A stretch of DNA of 64,000 nucleotides from Buchnera aphidicola (Sitobion avenae) (GCF_005082585.1 NZ_CP034855.1:572178-636177), one strand, 5' to 3'; positions 51,285 through 63,218 are shown, counted from the first letter of the stretch. Made by a program: numbers and translations. The notes: generated by a model not told the origin, from the letters alone.

Positions 51285-51412
51285 TTTGATTTGATTACTC
51301 AGTAAAAAGAAATTTTAAATAAATAAAATTTAAATTTTTTGTAATTTATAAGTATATAACATCATAATATCATTTTTTAAGAATTTTTTAAAACTAAATT
51401 TAAAAAATTTAT

Positions 51413-53425
51413 TTATTTTTTTTTGATATTTTTTTTTAAATTATGAATTTTAATTTTAATTTCTTCGATTTTATTAGTAGATGATTCTAAAAGATTTTTT
51501 TGATTCCACTTTATATCTTCTTTTGGTAATTCAAATAAAAACCTGCTAGGTAACATATCTAATGTTTGACCATATTGAGTACGTCTACAACAATAAGTAA
51601 AAAATAATTGTTTTTTTGCTCGAGTTATTCCTACATAAGTTAATCTTCGTTCTTCTTCGATATTATTACTACTAATACTTTTTTGATTAGGTAAAATTCC
51701 TTCGCACATACCAATAATAAATACCGAGGAAAATTCTAATCCCTTAGAAGCATGTAAGGTCATTAATTGTATTTGATCTTCTTTTTTTTCTGTAATATTA
51801 CTTTCTGCAATATCGCGAATTGTCATTCTTGTAACAATTTGTGAAAGAGTCATTGGTTTTTCAAAATCATCTCCTTTAAGCATGTTTTTAAACCATTTTG
51901 ATAAAGTATGAATATTATTTATACTATTTTTAATTTTATTAGATTCTTTTAAAATTTTAGACAACCACTTTTCATACTCAAGATCATAAATAATGTCATC
52001 TAAAATATTAGATGGTTTTGAATAAGACCATTCAGTAAATTTTTTTATTTTACAAATAAATTTTTTTATATTATCTATAGTTTTTGCTTTAAGAAAATTT
52101 TTTATTTCAACATCATTACTAGCTTGAAAAAGACTTTTATTTTTTTTATTAGCCCATTCTTCTAATTTTTTTAATGTAACTAAACCTATTTGACGAGAAG
52201 GAATATTGATGATCTTCATAAATGCATGATTATCATCTGGATTAATAATAACACGAAGATAACTTAATAGATCTTTAATTTCAGGACGAGAAAAAAATGA
52301 TGCTTTTTCAGAAATATTATATGGTATGTTTTCTTTTATTAAAACTTTTTCAAGAATTCGAGATTGATAATTACCTCTATACAAAATAGCACAATCTTTA
52401 TATCGAATGTTTTTTAAAGAATATTGCGAAATAATTTTTTTAACTATTTTTTCTGCTTCATCTTCTTCACTTTGACCTATTAAAATTTCTATCACATTTC
52501 CATATTGAAGTTTAGAAAATAATTTTTTTTGTAAATAATGTGTGTTATTAGAGATGAGAGCATTGGCGACTTTTAATATTCTGCCTGAAGATCGATAATT
52601 ATGCTCCATAGTTATAACTTTCAAATTAGGAAAATCTTTTTTTAACAAAAAAATGTTTTGAGGATTAGCTCCTCTCCATGAATAAATAGATTGATCATCA
52701 TCTCCAACTAATGTGAAACTAGAGTTAGTGTTAGTAAGCATTTTAATTAATTCATACTGACTATTATTAGTATCTTGATATTCATCTACTAACAAATAAG
52801 ATATTTTTTTTTGCCAACGTGTTTTTATTATTTTGTTATTTTTTAATAAAAGCGTAGGTATACAAATCAAATCATCAAAATCTAACATATTAAATTCATA
52901 AAGATAATTTTTATATTTTTTATAAATATATGCAAAATCTTCATCTTCAGAACACTTAATGAGCGATTGAACTTTAGAAGGGCTGAGAAACTTATTTTTC
53001 CAAAAAGAAATCATAAATTTCAATTTTTTTAACGATTGAACATTATTGCTAATTTCTTTTTTGCATATTTTTTTTAATAAAATTTTTTGATCTGTTTCAT
53101 CTATTAGAGTGAAATTACTATTAAAATTTAATGTATCAATTTCTTTTTTAATAATTTCTAATCCTAATGAATGAAAAGTTGAAATAATTATTTTTTTTAT
53201 TTTAGAAGTATTTAAATATTCTGAAAGACGAATTCTCATTTCATAAGCAGCTTTATTAGTAAAAGTCACTGCTGCGATATTATAAGGATTATATTTGCAA
53301 TTATTAATTAAATAAATTATTTTATTAACAATTACTTTTGTTTTTCCAGAACCAGCCCCTGCTAATATTAAACAGGGACCATTAGTAAGTTCGATAGCAT
53401 TTTTTTGAGCACTATTTAGATGCAT
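51413..53425 (-). CDS. rep: ATP-dependent DNA helicase Rep
   Basis: Superfamily 1 3'-5' helicase that helps forks pass obstacles. It has 670 residues (E. coli 673). Motif I LAGAGSGKTKVI, Ia TFTNKAAYEMR, II LLVDEYQDTN, III GDDDQSIYSWRGA, IV EHNYRSS, V LMTLHASKGLEF and VI RRLTYVGITRAKKQL are all present. Length and neighbours (trxA, rho, ilvC) match E. coli Rep rather than UvrD (720). gpp and rhlB of the E. coli interval are lost. Confidence 0.95.
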   Translation of the reverse strand: MHLNSAQKNAIELTNGPCLILAGAGSGKTKVIVNKIIYLINNCKYNPYNIAAVTFTNKAAYEMRIRLSEYLNTSKIKKIIISTFHSLGLEIIKKEIDTLNFNSNFTLIDETDQKILLKKICKKEISNNVQSLKKLKFMISFWKNKFLSPSKVQSLIKCSEDEDFAYIYKKYKNYLYEFNMLDFDDLICIPTLLLKNNKIIKTRWQKKISYLLVDEYQDTNNSQYELIKMLTNTNSSFTLVGDDDQSIYSWRGANPQNIFLLKKDFPNLKVITMEHNYRSSGRILKVANALISNNTHYLQKKLFSKLQYGNVIEILIGQSEEDEAEKIVKKIISQYSLKNIRYKDCAILYRGNYQSRILEKVLIKENIPYNISEKASFFSRPEIKDLLSYLRVIINPDDNHAFMKIINIPSRQIGLVTLKKLEEWANKKNKSLFQASNDVEIKNFLKAKTIDNIKKFICKIKKFTEWSYSKPSNILDDIIYDLEYEKWLSKILKESNKIKNSINNIHTLSKWFKNMLKGDDFEKPMTLSQIVTRMTIRDIAESNITEKKEDQIQLMTLHASKGLEFSSVFIIGMCEGILPNQKSISSNNIEEERRLTYVGITRAKKQLFFTYCCRRTQYGQTLDMLPSRFLFELPKEDIKWNQKNLLESSTNKIEEIKIKIHNLKKNIKKK

Positions 53426-53484
53426 AAAGTATTAAGTTTCAATTAATGAATTATATTACGTGATATATAAAAAATTATACATTT

Positions 53485-54957
53485 CTATTTTGCAACTGCA
53501 ATTGCTTTCATTTTTTTCATATAATTTCTTAGTTTACGTCCAATAATTTCTATTGGATGATTTTGGATATTTTGATTTATTTTATATAATTTAATATTAT
53601 CAACGGGTTTACAAGATAATGAATAACCAAGATCACTTGTTTCAAGTGTTGATATAAATTTTTTTAAAATAGGATATGCCGTTTCTGAAAAAAGATAACT
53701 TCCATATTCAGCAGTATCTGAAATAACTTTATTCATTTCATATAGTTTTTTTCTTGCAATAGTATTGGCAATTAATGGAAGTTCATGTAAAGATTCATAG
53801 TACGCTGATTCTTCCAAAATACCTGCGTCAATCATCTTTTCAAAAGATAATTCGATACCAGATTTTAATATTGCCACCATTAATATCCCATGATCATAAT
53901 ATTCTTGTTCTGGTATTATATCATCATACAAAGGCGCTTTTTCAAAAGATGTGTTTTTTGTATCATATCTCCAATTTAGTAATTTTTTATCATTATTTTC
54001 CCAGTCTTTCATCATTTCATCAGAAAATTCTCCTGAGATAATATCATCCATATGTTTTTGAAATAGTGGTGATAATATTTTTTTAATTTTTTCAGAAAGT
54101 TTATAAGCTCTTATTTTTGATGTATTAGATAATCGATCCATCATTAAGGTAATACCACCATGTTTCAGAGATTCTGTAATAGTCTCCCATCCATATTGTA
54201 TTAATTTTGCGGCGTATGCTGGATTATGCTTTTCTGTAATTAATTTTTCATAGCATAATAATGATGCCGTTTGCAGTATCCCACATAAAATTGTTTGTTC
54301 ACCCATTAAATCTGATTTTACTTCTGCAACAAATGATGACTCAAGAACACCTGCACGATGTCCTCCAATAGAAAAAGCCCATGCTTTCGCAATATCTAAA
54401 CCTATTTTTTGAATATCATTTTCATGATGAACAGCAATTAATGTAGGAACCCCAAATCCTCGTTTATATTCTTCTCTTACTTCTGTTCCTGGGCATTTTG
54501 GTGCAACCATGATAACAGTAATATCTGCTCTTATTTTTTCTCCAAATTCAACAATATTAAAACCATGAGAATAACCTAAAAAAGAATTTTTTTTCATTAA
54601 CTTTTGTAACTTTTGTATAACATTATGATGTTGTTTATCAGGAGTTAAATTAATTACTAAATCAGCATGTGGTATTAATGATTCATAATCATCTACTTTA
54701 AAATTATTATTGACAGCATTCATCCAAGATTGATTTTTGTTTAGAATGCTATTTTTTTTTAATGCATAAGAAACATGTAATCCTGCATCTCTCATATTCA
54801 ATCCTTGATTTAAACCTTGAGCACCACAACCTAAAATAACTATGTTTTTATTTTTTAAAATATCATTTTTTTTATTAAATTCTTCTTTTTGCATAAAACG
54901 ACATTTATTTATTTGATTAATTTTTTGACTAAAAGTTAATGTATTAAAATAATTCAT
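53485..54957 (-). CDS. ilvC: Ketol-acid reductoisomerase
   Basis: NADPH- and Mg-dependent step of valine and isoleucine synthesis. It has 490 residues (E. coli 491), the long class II form with a duplicated C-terminal domain. Rossmann motif [50 protein letters not shown], and the Mg-binding [11 protein letters not shown] region are intact. ATG at 54957, 55 bases after ilvD on the same strand. With ilvD it supports branched-chain amino acid supply to the host. Confidence 0.98.
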   Translation of the reverse strand: MNYFNTLTFSQKINQINKCRFMQKEEFNKKNDILKNKNIVILGCGAQGLNQGLNMRDAGLHVSYALKKNSILNKNQSWMNAVNNNFKVDDYESLIPHADLVINLTPDKQHHNVIQKLQKLMKKNSFLGYSHGFNIVEFGEKIRADITVIMVAPKCPGTEVREEYKRGFGVPTLIAVHHENDIQKIGLDIAKAWAFSIGGHRAGVLESSFVAEVKSDLMGEQTILCGILQTASLLCYEKLITEKHNPAYAAKLIQYGWETITESLKHGGITLMMDRLSNTSKIRAYKLSEKIKKILSPLFQKHMDDIISGEFSDEMMKDWENNDKKLLNWRYDTKNTSFEKAPLYDDIIPEQEYYDHGILMVAILKSGIELSFEKMIDAGILEESAYYESLHELPLIANTIARKKLYEMNKVISDTAEYGSYLFSETAYPILKKFISTLETSDLGYSLSCKPVDNIKLYKINQNIQNHPIEIIGRKLRNYMKKMKAIAVAK

Positions 54958-55012
54958 GACAAATATTCCTATATTTTTAAAACTTTATTTTTTTAATTTA
55001 ATACTATTTTTT

Positions 55013-56866
55013 TTAGATGTTAGATATTTTTTTATAATCTCTAACAGCCCCTTTATCCGCACTAGTTGAAAAGAAAGCATATACTTTTAAAGCAGAAGAA
55101 ATATGTCTTTTACGATTGTAGGGTTTATAAGCTAATGATCCTTTTGATTCTTCTTTAAAAATTCGATAAGAAAGTTCTTTTTCTGTTATATTTAAGTGAA
55201 TAGTTCTCTTAGGAATATTGATATCAATAATATCACCATTTTTTACTAAAGCAATCATACCTTTATCTGCAGCTTCAGGCGAGATATGTCCTATAGAAAT
55301 TCCTGATGTACCTCCTGAGAATCTACCATCAGTAATTAATGCACATGTTTTATCTAAATCCATTGATTTTAAATATGTAGTAGGATATAACATTTCTTGC
55401 ATTCCTGGACCTCCTTTAGGTCCTTCATAGCGAATAACGATCACTTGACCAGCAGTAATGTTTTTATTTAAAATAGCAGTTGCTGCTTCTTCTTGACTTT
55501 CATATACTCGAGCAATACCAGAAAAAACATAGTTTTTTTTATCTATTCCAGCAGTTTTGATTATACAACCATTTTTTGCTAAATTTCCATATAAAACAGC
55601 TAAACCTCCATCTTCACTATAAGCATATTCACAGGAACGAATACAGCCTTTTTTACGATCACGATCTAATGTTGACCATCTAAAATCTTGAGAATATGCT
55701 TTTGTTGTGCGTATTCCACCTGGTCCTGCTTTAAACATATTTATTATATCAAGATTTTTTGTAGATAAAATATCATATTCATCTAATGTTTCATCTAAAT
55801 TTAGCTGTAAAATATTTTTAGTTTTTTTATGTAATAAATTAGAACGATTTAATTCTCCTAAGATTGCCATAACACCACCAGCACGATGAACATCTTCTAC
55901 ATGATACAATGAAGTACTTGGTGCTACTTTGCAAATATGAGGTATTTTTTTAGATAGTTTATTAATATCAGACATTTTAAAATCTACTTGTGCTTCTTGA
56001 GCTGCTGCTAATAAATGCAAAATAGTATTAGTGGAACCTCCCATAGCAATATCTAATATCATTGCATTTTCAAAAGATTCTTTAGTAGCAATTTTTCTAG
56101 GCAAAATATTTTCATTGTTTCTTTTGTAGTATTCTTCGGTAATATTAACTATCGTTTGAGCTGATTTTATAAATAAATTTTTACGGTCAACATGAGTAGC
56201 TAATAACGTACCGTTTCCAGGCAAAGCAAAACCAATTGCTTCTGTTAAACAATTCATGGAATTAGCTGTAAACATACCTGAACAAGAACCACAAGTAGGA
56301 CATGCTGAATATTCGATATCTTTAAGAAAATCATCGGATTTTTTAGATTTTCCTCCATGAACAATAGCATCAACTAGATCAATTTTGATTATTTTATCAT
56401 TTTTTTTAATTTTACCTGCTTCCATAGGACCACCGGAAACAAAAACTGATGGTATGTTTAAACGTAATGCTGCCATAAGCATACCTGGAGTTATTTTATC
56501 ACAATTTGACACGCAAATCATTGCGTCAGCACAGTGCGCATTAATTACATATTCAATCGAATCTGCAATTAATTCACGTGATGGTAAAGAATATAGCATT
56601 CCAGAATGTCCCATGGCTATTCCATCATCAATTGCAATAGTGTTAAACTCTTTTGCGACACCTCCAAATTTTTGAATTTCTTCCGAGATTAATTTTCCAA
56701 CTTCCTGCAAGTGAATATGTCCTGGGACAAATTGAGAAAAAGAGTTAACTACTGCAATAATTGGTTTTTTAAAATCTTCATCAGTCATTCCTGTAGCACG
56801 CCATAATGATCTTGCCCCAGACATATTTCTACCATGAGTAGTTGTAAAAGAACGATATTTAGGCAT
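55013..56866 (-). CDS. ilvD: Dihydroxy-acid dehydratase
   Basis: Fe-S dehydratase of valine and isoleucine synthesis. It has 617 residues (E. coli 616). [26 protein letters not shown], the cluster Cys in [13 protein letters not shown] and [18 protein letters not shown], and the C-terminal [23 protein letters not shown] are present. The start is ATG 56866 ([20 protein letters not shown]), with GGAG 9 bases upstream; the open frame seven codons further lacks support. First of ilvD-ilvC. Needs the Fe-S assembly genes next door. Confidence 0.98.
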   Translation of the reverse strand: MPKYRSFTTTHGRNMSGARSLWRATGMTDEDFKKPIIAVVNSFSQFVPGHIHLQEVGKLISEEIQKFGGVAKEFNTIAIDDGIAMGHSGMLYSLPSRELIADSIEYVINAHCADAMICVSNCDKITPGMLMAALRLNIPSVFVSGGPMEAGKIKKNDKIIKIDLVDAIVHGGKSKKSDDFLKDIEYSACPTCGSCSGMFTANSMNCLTEAIGFALPGNGTLLATHVDRKNLFIKSAQTIVNITEEYYKRNNENILPRKIATKESFENAMILDIAMGGSTNTILHLLAAAQEAQVDFKMSDINKLSKKIPHICKVAPSTSLYHVEDVHRAGGVMAILGELNRSNLLHKKTKNILQLNLDETLDEYDILSTKNLDIINMFKAGPGGIRTTKAYSQDFRWSTLDRDRKKGCIRSCEYAYSEDGGLAVLYGNLAKNGCIIKTAGIDKKNYVFSGIARVYESQEEAATAILNKNITAGQVIVIRYEGPKGGPGMQEMLYPTTYLKSMDLDKTCALITDGRFSGGTSGISIGHISPEAADKGMIALVKNGDIIDINIPKRTIHLNITEKELSYRIFKEESKGSLAYKPYNRKRHISSALKVYAFFSTSADKGAVRDYKKISNI

Positions 56867-57099
56867 TTTAGAAAACTCCAAAAACAATGATTATTTAAAA
56901 TAATTGTTTAAAATAAATTAATTATAAAAACTTTTTTAATAAGTTCTTGTTTTAATTGCAATGAAAATTTTTATATGAAATATTTTTTTTGAGAAAGTTC
57001 TTTTAAGAATTAGGAGGAATTATATAATAGTGATATTGATCTATTTTTTAATATTTGAAAAAAAGGTCGTTATTAAAAGATTTTCAATTGGTGAAATTT

Positions 57100-57176
57100 T
57101 GGCAGGGGTGGAAGGATTTGAACCTACAACTTTCGGTTTTGGAGACCGATGCTCTACCAAATTGAACTACACCCCT
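57100..57176 (-). tRNA. trpT: tRNA-Trp (CCA)
   Basis: 77 bases with encoded CCA. Acceptor AGGGGTG/CACCCCT, discriminator G, anticodon arm CGGTCTCCAAAACCG giving CCA. The D loop has one more T than E. coli trpT. Stands alone between ilvD and iscS. Confidence 0.96.
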
Positions 57177-57203
57177 AATAATTATAAAATATTATTAAAT
57201 AAT

Positions 57204-57232
57204 ATTATATTATTAATAATGGTAAAAGTCTA
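57204..57232 (-). promoter_or_regulatory. Sigma-70 promoter of tRNA-Trp
   Basis: On the minus strand -35 TAGACT (complement of 57227-57232), 17-base spacer, perfect -10 TATAAT (complement of 57204-57209). The -10 box ends 27 bases before the tRNA. Confidence 0.6.
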
Positions 57233-57346
57233 GCATGTATTTTAGAAATTTCAAAAAACTAAATTTTAGTAATTTTTAGATCTAAAATTTTATTAAAATG
57301 ATAGAATATATCTTCTCTCAATGTTATTTGAAGGTGAATATTTATT

Positions 57347-58561
57347 ATGAAAAATCCAATTTATTTAGATTATGCAGCAACTACACCAGTAGAATTTGAA
57401 GTTGCAAAAAAAATGATGAATTATTTAACAATTGATGGAATATTCGGAAATTCCGCATCGCGTTCTCATAAATTTGGTTGGGATGCAGAAGAAGTGGTTG
57501 ATATTGCACGTAATCAGATATCTGAATTAATTGGGGCGGACTCACGTGAAATTGTCTTTACTTCTGGTGCTACTGAAGCTAATAATTTAGCTATAAAAGG
57601 TATTGCTTTTTTTCATCAAAACAAAGGTAAACATATTATTACTAGTAAAACAGAACATAAATCTGTTTTAGATACTTGTAGATATTTAGAAAACAAAGGG
57701 TTTAGATTGACTTATCTTACCCCTAAAAATAATGGTATTATTGATTTAAATGACTTAAAAAAAAATATAAAAAACGATACTATACTTGTTTCTATAATGC
57801 ATGTAAATAATGAAATTGGCATTATACAAGATGTTAATAGTATATCAAAAATTTGTAAAAATCATGGTATTTTTTTTCATGTCGATGCCACACAAAGTGT
57901 AGGAAAAATACCTATTAATTTAAAAAAGTTATCTGTAGATTTAATGTCTTTTTCTGCTCATAAAGTTTATGGTCCAAAGGGAATTGGAGGTCTTTATGTT
58001 CGCCGCAAACCACGTGTTAGATTACTGGCTGCTATACATGGGGGGGGGCATGAAAGAGGTATGCGTTCAGGAACTTTGCCTGTTCATCAAATTGTAGGTA
58101 TGGGTGAATCATTCATGTTGGCAAAAAGAAAAATACATGATGATTTTGTTCATCTAACAAAATTGAGAAATTTGCTTTGGAATGGTATCAAAAATATTGA
58201 AGAAGTATATTTAAATAGTGATTTGCAACAAGGTGTACCTCATATATTAAATGTTAGTTTTAATTATATTGAAGGTGAATCACTGATAATGGCTCTTAAA
58301 GATCTAGCTGTTTCTTCTGGTTCTGCTTGTACTTCTGCTAGTTTAGAGCCTTCTTATGTTTTAAAAGCTTTAGGGATAAAGGATGAGCTAGCTCATAGTT
58401 CTATACGTTTTTCAATTGGAAGATTTACTACAGAAGAAGAAATTCAATATACAATACAATTAGTTCATAAATCTATTAGTAGATTGCGCGAACTCTCTCC
58501 TTTATGGGAAATGTTTAAATCAGGAGTTGATTTAAATAGTATAGAATGGGATCATAGTTAA
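57347..58561 (+). CDS. iscS: Cysteine desulfurase IscS
   Basis: PLP enzyme that takes sulfur from cysteine for Fe-S clusters and thionucleosides. It has 404 residues, exactly as E. coli. PLP Lys206 in [10 protein letters not shown], active Cys328 in [14 protein letters not shown], and [10 protein letters not shown] at the start. ATG 57347. The iscR repressor gene that precedes it in E. coli is absent. The three Gly of HGGGHERG are encoded by nine G in a row (58040-58048), a rare homopolymer here. Confidence 0.98.
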   Translation: MKNPIYLDYAATTPVEFEVAKKMMNYLTIDGIFGNSASRSHKFGWDAEEVVDIARNQISELIGADSREIVFTSGATEANNLAIKGIAFFHQNKGKHIITSKTEHKSVLDTCRYLENKGFRLTYLTPKNNGIIDLNDLKKNIKNDTILVSIMHVNNEIGIIQDVNSISKICKNHGIFFHVDATQSVGKIPINLKKLSVDLMSFSAHKVYGPKGIGGLYVRRKPRVRLLAAIHGGGHERGMRSGTLPVHQIVGMGESFMLAKRKIHDDFVHLTKLRNLLWNGIKNIEEVYLNSDLQQGVPHILNVSFNYIEGESLIMALKDLAVSSGSACTSASLEPSYVLKALGIKDELAHSSIRFSIGRFTTEEEIQYTIQLVHKSISRLRELSPLWEMFKSGVDLNSIEWDHS

Positions 58562-58592
58562 AATAACTATAATTAATATAAGGTAATTTTAA

Positions 58593-58973
58593 ATGGCTTA
58601 CAGTAAAAAAGTAATGGATCATTATGAAAATCCACGAAATGTTGGATCTTTTTCTAATTCAGATCTTAATGTAGGAAGTGGGTTAGTCGGAGCTCCTGCT
58701 TGTGGTGATGTAATGAAATTACAGATTAAGGTTAATAAAAAGGGTATTATTGAAGATGCATGTTTTAAAACTTATGGTTGTGGTTCTGCTATAGCATCAA
58801 GTTCATTAGTTACCGAATGGGTTAAAGGTAAATCTATCACAGAAGCGGAATCAATTAAAAATACTACTATAGTAGAAGAATTAGAGCTCCCTCCAGTAAA
58901 GATTCATTGTTCTATTTTAGCAGAAGATGCTATTAAAGCAGCTATTGCTGATTATAAAAAGAAAACAAAATAA
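58593..58973 (+). CDS. iscU: Fe-S scaffold IscU
   Basis: Scaffold on which IscS builds new clusters. It has 126 residues (E. coli 128). Three cluster Cys at the family positions: Cys37 (APACGDV), Cys63 (YGCGSA) and Cys106 (KIHCSILAEDA). The HscA recognition motif LPPVK is intact just before Cys106. 31 bases after iscS with AAGG upstream. iscA would follow in E. coli; here only a hairpin-bearing spacer precedes hscB. Confidence 0.98.
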   Translation: MAYSKKVMDHYENPRNVGSFSNSDLNVGSGLVGAPACGDVMKLQIKVNKKGIIEDACFKTYGCGSAIASSSLVTEWVKGKSITEAESIKNTTIVEELELPPVKIHCSILAEDAIKAAIADYKKKTK

Positions 58974-58996
58974 GTTAACTATACAATTTTATTTGG

Positions 58997-59022
58997 TGTT
59001 GAAAGAATGTCTTCTTTCAACA
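58997..59022 (+). terminator. Hairpin between iscU and hscB (attenuator or terminator)
   Basis: TGTTGAAAGAA (58997-59007) and TTCTTTCAACA (59012-59022) form a perfect 11-bp stem with a TGTC loop, 23 bases after the iscU stop, followed by TACTATTTTTGATATTTT. It sits where iscA is found in E. coli and could separate expression of iscSU from hscBA-fdx. Confidence 0.6.
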
Positions 59023-59069
59023 TACTATTTTTGATATTTTATTATTATTTTATTTGATGTAGGTGATTT

Positions 59070-59594
59070 ATGAATTATTTTAGACTATTTAATGTACCAG
59101 AAGAATTTAAAATTAATAAAAAATTACTTTCTGAAAACTTTTATAAATTACAATTAAAATTTCATCCTGATTTATTTATAAACGATTCTAAATTGAAAAG
59201 AAAGATAATTTTAGAAAAATCAATAGAAATCAATAAAGGTTATAAAACCTTAAAAGATTTTTCAAGTAGAGCAATATATTTACTTTTTTTAAATGGTATA
59301 AAAACAAAAAAAGAAAGTGTTTTATTACAAAATAACGATTTTTTAATAAAATATTTTTCTTTACATGAAGAATTAGATAATTTAAAAAAAAATAATTTTG
59401 ATAAAATACAATTAAACAATTTTGAGAATAAAATAGAAAAAAAAATTTTGAACTGTAAAAATATAGTTGAAATGGAATTTGAAAAAAAAAAACATGACAA
59501 AATTATTAAACTAATTGCAAAGCTATCTTTTTTTGAAAAATTACAAGACAATTTAAAGAAAGCATATAATACTTATTTAAGACAAATAAATTAG
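59070..59594 (+). CDS. hscB: Co-chaperone HscB
   Basis: J-protein that brings IscU to HscA. It has 174 residues (E. coli 171). The N-terminal J domain has the HPD motif at 32-34 (KFHPDLF), followed by a helical C-terminal IscU-binding domain that is strongly Lys/Asn-rich. Starts [13 protein letters not shown], like E. coli MDYFTLFGLPARY. ATG 59070; GGTGATTT precedes it. hscA follows 11 bases later. Confidence 0.94.
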   Translation: MNYFRLFNVPEEFKINKKLLSENFYKLQLKFHPDLFINDSKLKRKIILEKSIEINKGYKTLKDFSSRAIYLLFLNGIKTKKESVLLQNNDFLIKYFSLHEELDNLKKNNFDKIQLNNFENKIEKKILNCKNIVEMEFEKKKHDKIIKLIAKLSFFEKLQDNLKKAYNTYLRQIN

Positions 59595-59605
59595 GATAAT
59601 TTTAC

Positions 59606-61438
59606 ATGATTTTTTTTAAAAAAAAAAATAATAAAAAATTATTGTTAGGGATTGATCTTGGAACTACTTATTCTTTAGTAGCCACAATAAGAAAAGACAA
59701 TATAATTTTATTGCCAGATCAGAAAAAACGTTATTTATTACCATCAGTTGTTCATTATAAAAAAAATGAGATGCTTGTAGGTTGGGAAGCTTTAGAAAAA
59801 ATTATTAAAGATCCTTGTAATACTATTAGTTCTGCAAAACGTTTTTTAGGTCGTTCTATTGATTTTGTCAAAAAAAAACTTCCGTTTGTACCATATCTTA
59901 TAGAAAAAGATACAAATGAAGGGATTTTTTTTCATACAAATTTTGGTAAAGTTACTCCAGTTGATGTTTCAAGCCATATATTAAAATTTTTAAAGAAAAG
60001 AGCCGTTTTTTTGTTTAATCAAGAAATAGATGCAAGTATTATTACTGTTCCAGCATATTTTAATGATCTTCAGAAAAAAGAAACTAAAAAAGCGGCTCTT
60101 TTAGCTAAAATTAATTTAATAAGATTGTTAAATGAACCTACAGCAGCGGCTTTAGCATACGGCTTGCAAAAACAAAAAAAAGGGATCGTTATTATTTATG
60201 ATTTAGGAGGTGGTACATTTGATATTTCTATATTGCATTTAAATAAAGGTATTTTTGAAGTATTAGCTACCAGTGGAGATTCTAATTTAGGTGGAGACGA
60301 TTTTGATTATGCTTTAGCAAAATATATTTATAAAAAATCAAACGTATTAAATAAATGTGATGAATTTTTTCAATCTTCCTTGATCGAAGTCGCTAAATCA
60401 ACAAAATTAAAATTAACAAAATATAAAAAAGTTGAAGTTCATTTTTTTAATTGGAAAGGATATATTACTCGCGATGAATTTGATTTAATTATCATATCTT
60501 ATGTTAAAAAAACTTTATTAATTTGTTCTAATCTTATTCAAGAAATTAATTTATCATTTGAAAAAATTGAAGAAGTAATTATGGTCGGAGGATCTACTCG
60601 TGTTCCATTAGTTTATTTAGAAGTTTCAAAATTTTTCAAAAAAATTCCCCTAAATTCTATTAATCCTGATCAGGTTGTAGCAATAGGTGCAGCAATGCAT
60701 GTTAATATGCTTGTTAATACCGAAAATGTTAAAAATAAAACAATATTATTAGATGTAATACCGCTTTCATTAGGTATTGAAGTTATGGGTGGTTTTGTAG
60801 AAAAAATTATTTCCCGAAATACTTCAGTTCCCACTTCAAAAACAATGGAATTTACAACTTATAAAGACAATCAAACATCTATTCTTATACATATTCTACA
60901 AGGAGAAAGAGAATTAGTAAAAGAATGTATCTCATTATCTTATTTTGTCTTAAAAGACATTCAACCACAAAAAGCTGGTTTAGTAAGAATTTTAGTTACA
61001 TTTCAAGTTGATACAAATGGATTAATTAATGTAAAAGTTTTAGAAAAATACAGTAATAAAGAAAAAAATATTACAATTGATAATAATATTATATTAAAAA
61101 ATACTAATGTTTCTAAAATTTTAAAAGATTCCTTAAAATATTCTAAAGATGATTACTATTTTAGGGCTATAGAAGAAAAAAAAATGGAATCTATTCGTGT
61201 TTTAGAAATTTTAAATACATCTTTAAAAAAAGATAAAAAATTAATTACCAAAAAAGAACTAATCAAAATAAAAGAAATACAAAAAAAGTTACAAGAATCT
61301 ATTAAAAAAGATGATTTTTTTTCTATGAAAATTAATCTAAAAAAATTGGATGAGGCGAGTAAAAATTTATTTTCATTACAATTTAAAAATACTATTAATT
61401 ATTCTTCTATTAAAAACATTTTAAAAGAGAACATATGA
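59606..61438 (+). CDS. hscA: HscA, Hsp70-type chaperone for Fe-S transfer
   Basis: ATPase that releases clusters from IscU with HscB. It has 610 residues (E. coli 616). Nucleotide domain motifs [38 protein letters not shown] and [11 protein letters not shown]; then the substrate domain with [15 protein letters not shown]. The helical lid is Lys-rich and diverged. The shorter form and the operon context separate it from DnaK. The stop TGA overlaps the fdx start (ATGATG). Confidence 0.97.
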   Translation: MIFFKKKNNKKLLLGIDLGTTYSLVATIRKDNIILLPDQKKRYLLPSVVHYKKNEMLVGWEALEKIIKDPCNTISSAKRFLGRSIDFVKKKLPFVPYLIEKDTNEGIFFHTNFGKVTPVDVSSHILKFLKKRAVFLFNQEIDASIITVPAYFNDLQKKETKKAALLAKINLIRLLNEPTAAALAYGLQKQKKGIVIIYDLGGGTFDISILHLNKGIFEVLATSGDSNLGGDDFDYALAKYIYKKSNVLNKCDEFFQSSLIEVAKSTKLKLTKYKKVEVHFFNWKGYITRDEFDLIIISYVKKTLLICSNLIQEINLSFEKIEEVIMVGGSTRVPLVYLEVSKFFKKIPLNSINPDQVVAIGAAMHVNMLVNTENVKNKTILLDVIPLSLGIEVMGGFVEKIISRNTSVPTSKTMEFTTYKDNQTSILIHILQGERELVKECISLSYFVLKDIQPQKAGLVRILVTFQVDTNGLINVKVLEKYSNKEKNITIDNNIILKNTNVSKILKDSLKYSKDDYYFRAIEEKKMESIRVLEILNTSLKKDKKLITKKELIKIKEIQKKLQESIKKDDFFSMKINLKKLDEASKNLFSLQFKNTINYSSIKNILKENI

Positions 61439-61773
61439 TGCCTAAAGTTTTATTTTTACCTCATAAAATTATACTACCAAAAGGTGGTGTATTTGAAGCG
61501 GATGAAGGAGAAACAATATTATCTGTTGCCCTCCGAAACAATGTTAAATTAGAACATGCATGTGAACAATCATGTGCTTGTAGTACATGTCATTGTATTG
61601 TAAGAAAAGGATTTTCGTCTCTTTCAGGATGGTCTGAAAAAGAAGATGATATTTTAGATAAAGCTTGGGGTCTCGAATCTGAAAGTCGTTTGAGTTGCCA
61701 AGCTGTTATTGGGTCATCTGATATTGAAGTAGAAATTCCCTTATATAGTCTAAATTATATTACAGATTGCTAG
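61438..61773 (+). CDS. fdx: 2Fe-2S ferredoxin of the isc system
   Basis: Electron donor in Fe-S assembly. It has 111 residues from ATG 61438, as in E. coli. The ligands are Cys42, Cys48 and Cys51 in [15 protein letters not shown] and Cys87 in RLSCQAV, at exactly the E. coli positions. An ATG one codon earlier (61435) is also possible, but [10 protein letters not shown] fits the family and is better spaced from AGAGA. Its stop overlaps the stop of the converging der gene (CTAG). Confidence 0.97.
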   Translation: MPKVLFLPHKIILPKGGVFEADEGETILSVALRNNVKLEHACEQSCACSTCHCIVRKGFSSLSGWSEKEDDILDKAWGLESESRLSCQAVIGSSDIEVEIPLYSLNYITDC

Positions 61774-63125
61774 TTTTTATTTTTAATATAAGGGTTTATA
61801 TTATCTTTAAACTGTATTTGAATAGCAGTACCTTTTATTTTTAGAATATTATAAAAAAAATTTATTAAATATCGCTTATAAGGTGAAGATAAATATCGAA
61901 CTTGATTGCCATGTATAATAATTTTAGGTGGATTAGAACTACCTAAATGTGCATATTTTAATTTTATTCGACGTCCTTTTACAATTGGCGGTTGATGTTT
62001 TTTAATTGCTATATGCATAGTTTTGGTAAGTATTGATGTACTAATTTTTCTTTTTGATTCGTTATAAGATTCATTAATAGATCTAAATATTTGAAATATT
62101 CCTTTTTTATAGAGTGCTGATATAAAATGTATTCTTGAAAAAGAAAGAAATTTCAATTGATTTTTTATGGATTCTTTTATTTTTTTTAGTTCTAATTGGC
62201 TTAATAAATCACATTTATTTATGACTATAATAATTCCCTTTCCGGAGTTTATTATAAATTCAGATAATGATAAATCTTGATGACATACCTGAAGACTTGC
62301 ATCTATTATTAATAATATTACATTTGATTTTTCAATAGTTTGCAATGTTTTAATTACTGAAAATTTTTCAAAATTATTAATTTTTTTATTTTTTTTAGAT
62401 GCTCCCGCGGTATCAATTAAGGTATAATTTTCGTGATTATATCTAATAGGTATTGACACACTATCTAATGTTGTACCTGGTATGTTACATGTGATCATTC
62501 TATCTTCTTTTAAAATTCCATTTATTAAAGTCGATTTTCCAACATTTGGTCGACCGATAAAAGCTACTTTTATTGATGATTTGTTAAAGTTTATGTTTGC
62601 TTGATTTTCTATTTCTTTTTTAAATTGAATATTCACCCATGGAATCAAATGCTTTATAATAAGAGTATTTATTCCTTGATTATGACTAGCGGAAATTTTT
62701 TGTATTTTTTCAATTCCTAATGAATAAAATTCGTTAATTTTATCATTTTGATTAATGCCATCTATTTTATTAACAATTAGAATAGTCTTTTTTTGATATA
62801 TTCTTATGTTCTTAGAGATTTCATATTCTTGTGGCATTAATCCATCATGAGCATCTACTACAAATAAAATTAAATGCGATTCTTTTATAGCTATTAAAGT
62901 TTGTTTATGTGCTTTTTTTTCTATTTCATTTAAGTGAATATCTAAACCCGCTGTGTCAATTAGAATTATTTTTTGATTCAATTGTAATTCACAATATCCG
63001 TACTGTCTATCTCTAGTAATTCCTGGATAATTAGCTACTAGTGCATCCCTGGTTTTTGTTAATACATTAAATAAAGTAGATTTTCCCACGTTAGTGCGGC
63101 CGATTAATACAACAATAGGTATCAT
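61770..63125 (-). CDS. der: GTPase Der (EngA), ribosome assembly
   Basis: Double GTPase needed for 50S subunit assembly. It has 451 residues, against 490 in E. coli; mainly the acidic linker and C-terminal tail are shorter. First G domain: [12 protein letters not shown] (near 9), DTAGL, NKIDG. Second: [15 protein letters not shown] (near 190), DTAGA, NKCDL. A KH-like C-terminal domain follows with [22 protein letters not shown] at 63125. In E. coli bamB lies between yfgM and der; here only 93 bases. Confidence 0.96.
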   Translation of the reverse strand: MIPIVVLIGRTNVGKSTLFNVLTKTRDALVANYPGITRDRQYGYCELQLNQKIILIDTAGLDIHLNEIEKKAHKQTLIAIKESHLILFVVDAHDGLMPQEYEISKNIRIYQKKTILIVNKIDGINQNDKINEFYSLGIEKIQKISASHNQGINTLIIKHLIPWVNIQFKKEIENQANINFNKSSIKVAFIGRPNVGKSTLINGILKEDRMITCNIPGTTLDSVSIPIRYNHENYTLIDTAGASKKNKKINNFEKFSVIKTLQTIEKSNVILLIIDASLQVCHQDLSLSEFIINSGKGIIIVINKCDLLSQLELKKIKESIKNQLKFLSFSRIHFISALYKKGIFQIFRSINESYNESKRKISTSILTKTMHIAIKKHQPPIVKGRRIKLKYAHLGSSNPPKIIIHGNQVRYLSSPYKRYLINFFYNILKIKGTAIQIQFKDNINPYIKNKN

Positions 63126-63218
63126 GTTAAATACACACTCTTATTTTTAATAATTTTATATTAGAAGATAGGCTTAATATTATTTTTTTATATTGCATTT
63201 ATTTTAATTTTGAAAAAG

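Noticed and set aside
57030-57233. 67-codon plus-strand frame
   Set aside because: It runs through the antisense of tRNA-Trp and its peptide GVEGFEPTTFG is the usual false product of a tRNA antisense.
59240-59551. 103-codon minus-strand frame inside hscB
   Set aside because: Phe/Ser/Leu-rich shadow produced by the Lys-rich coding strand of hscB.
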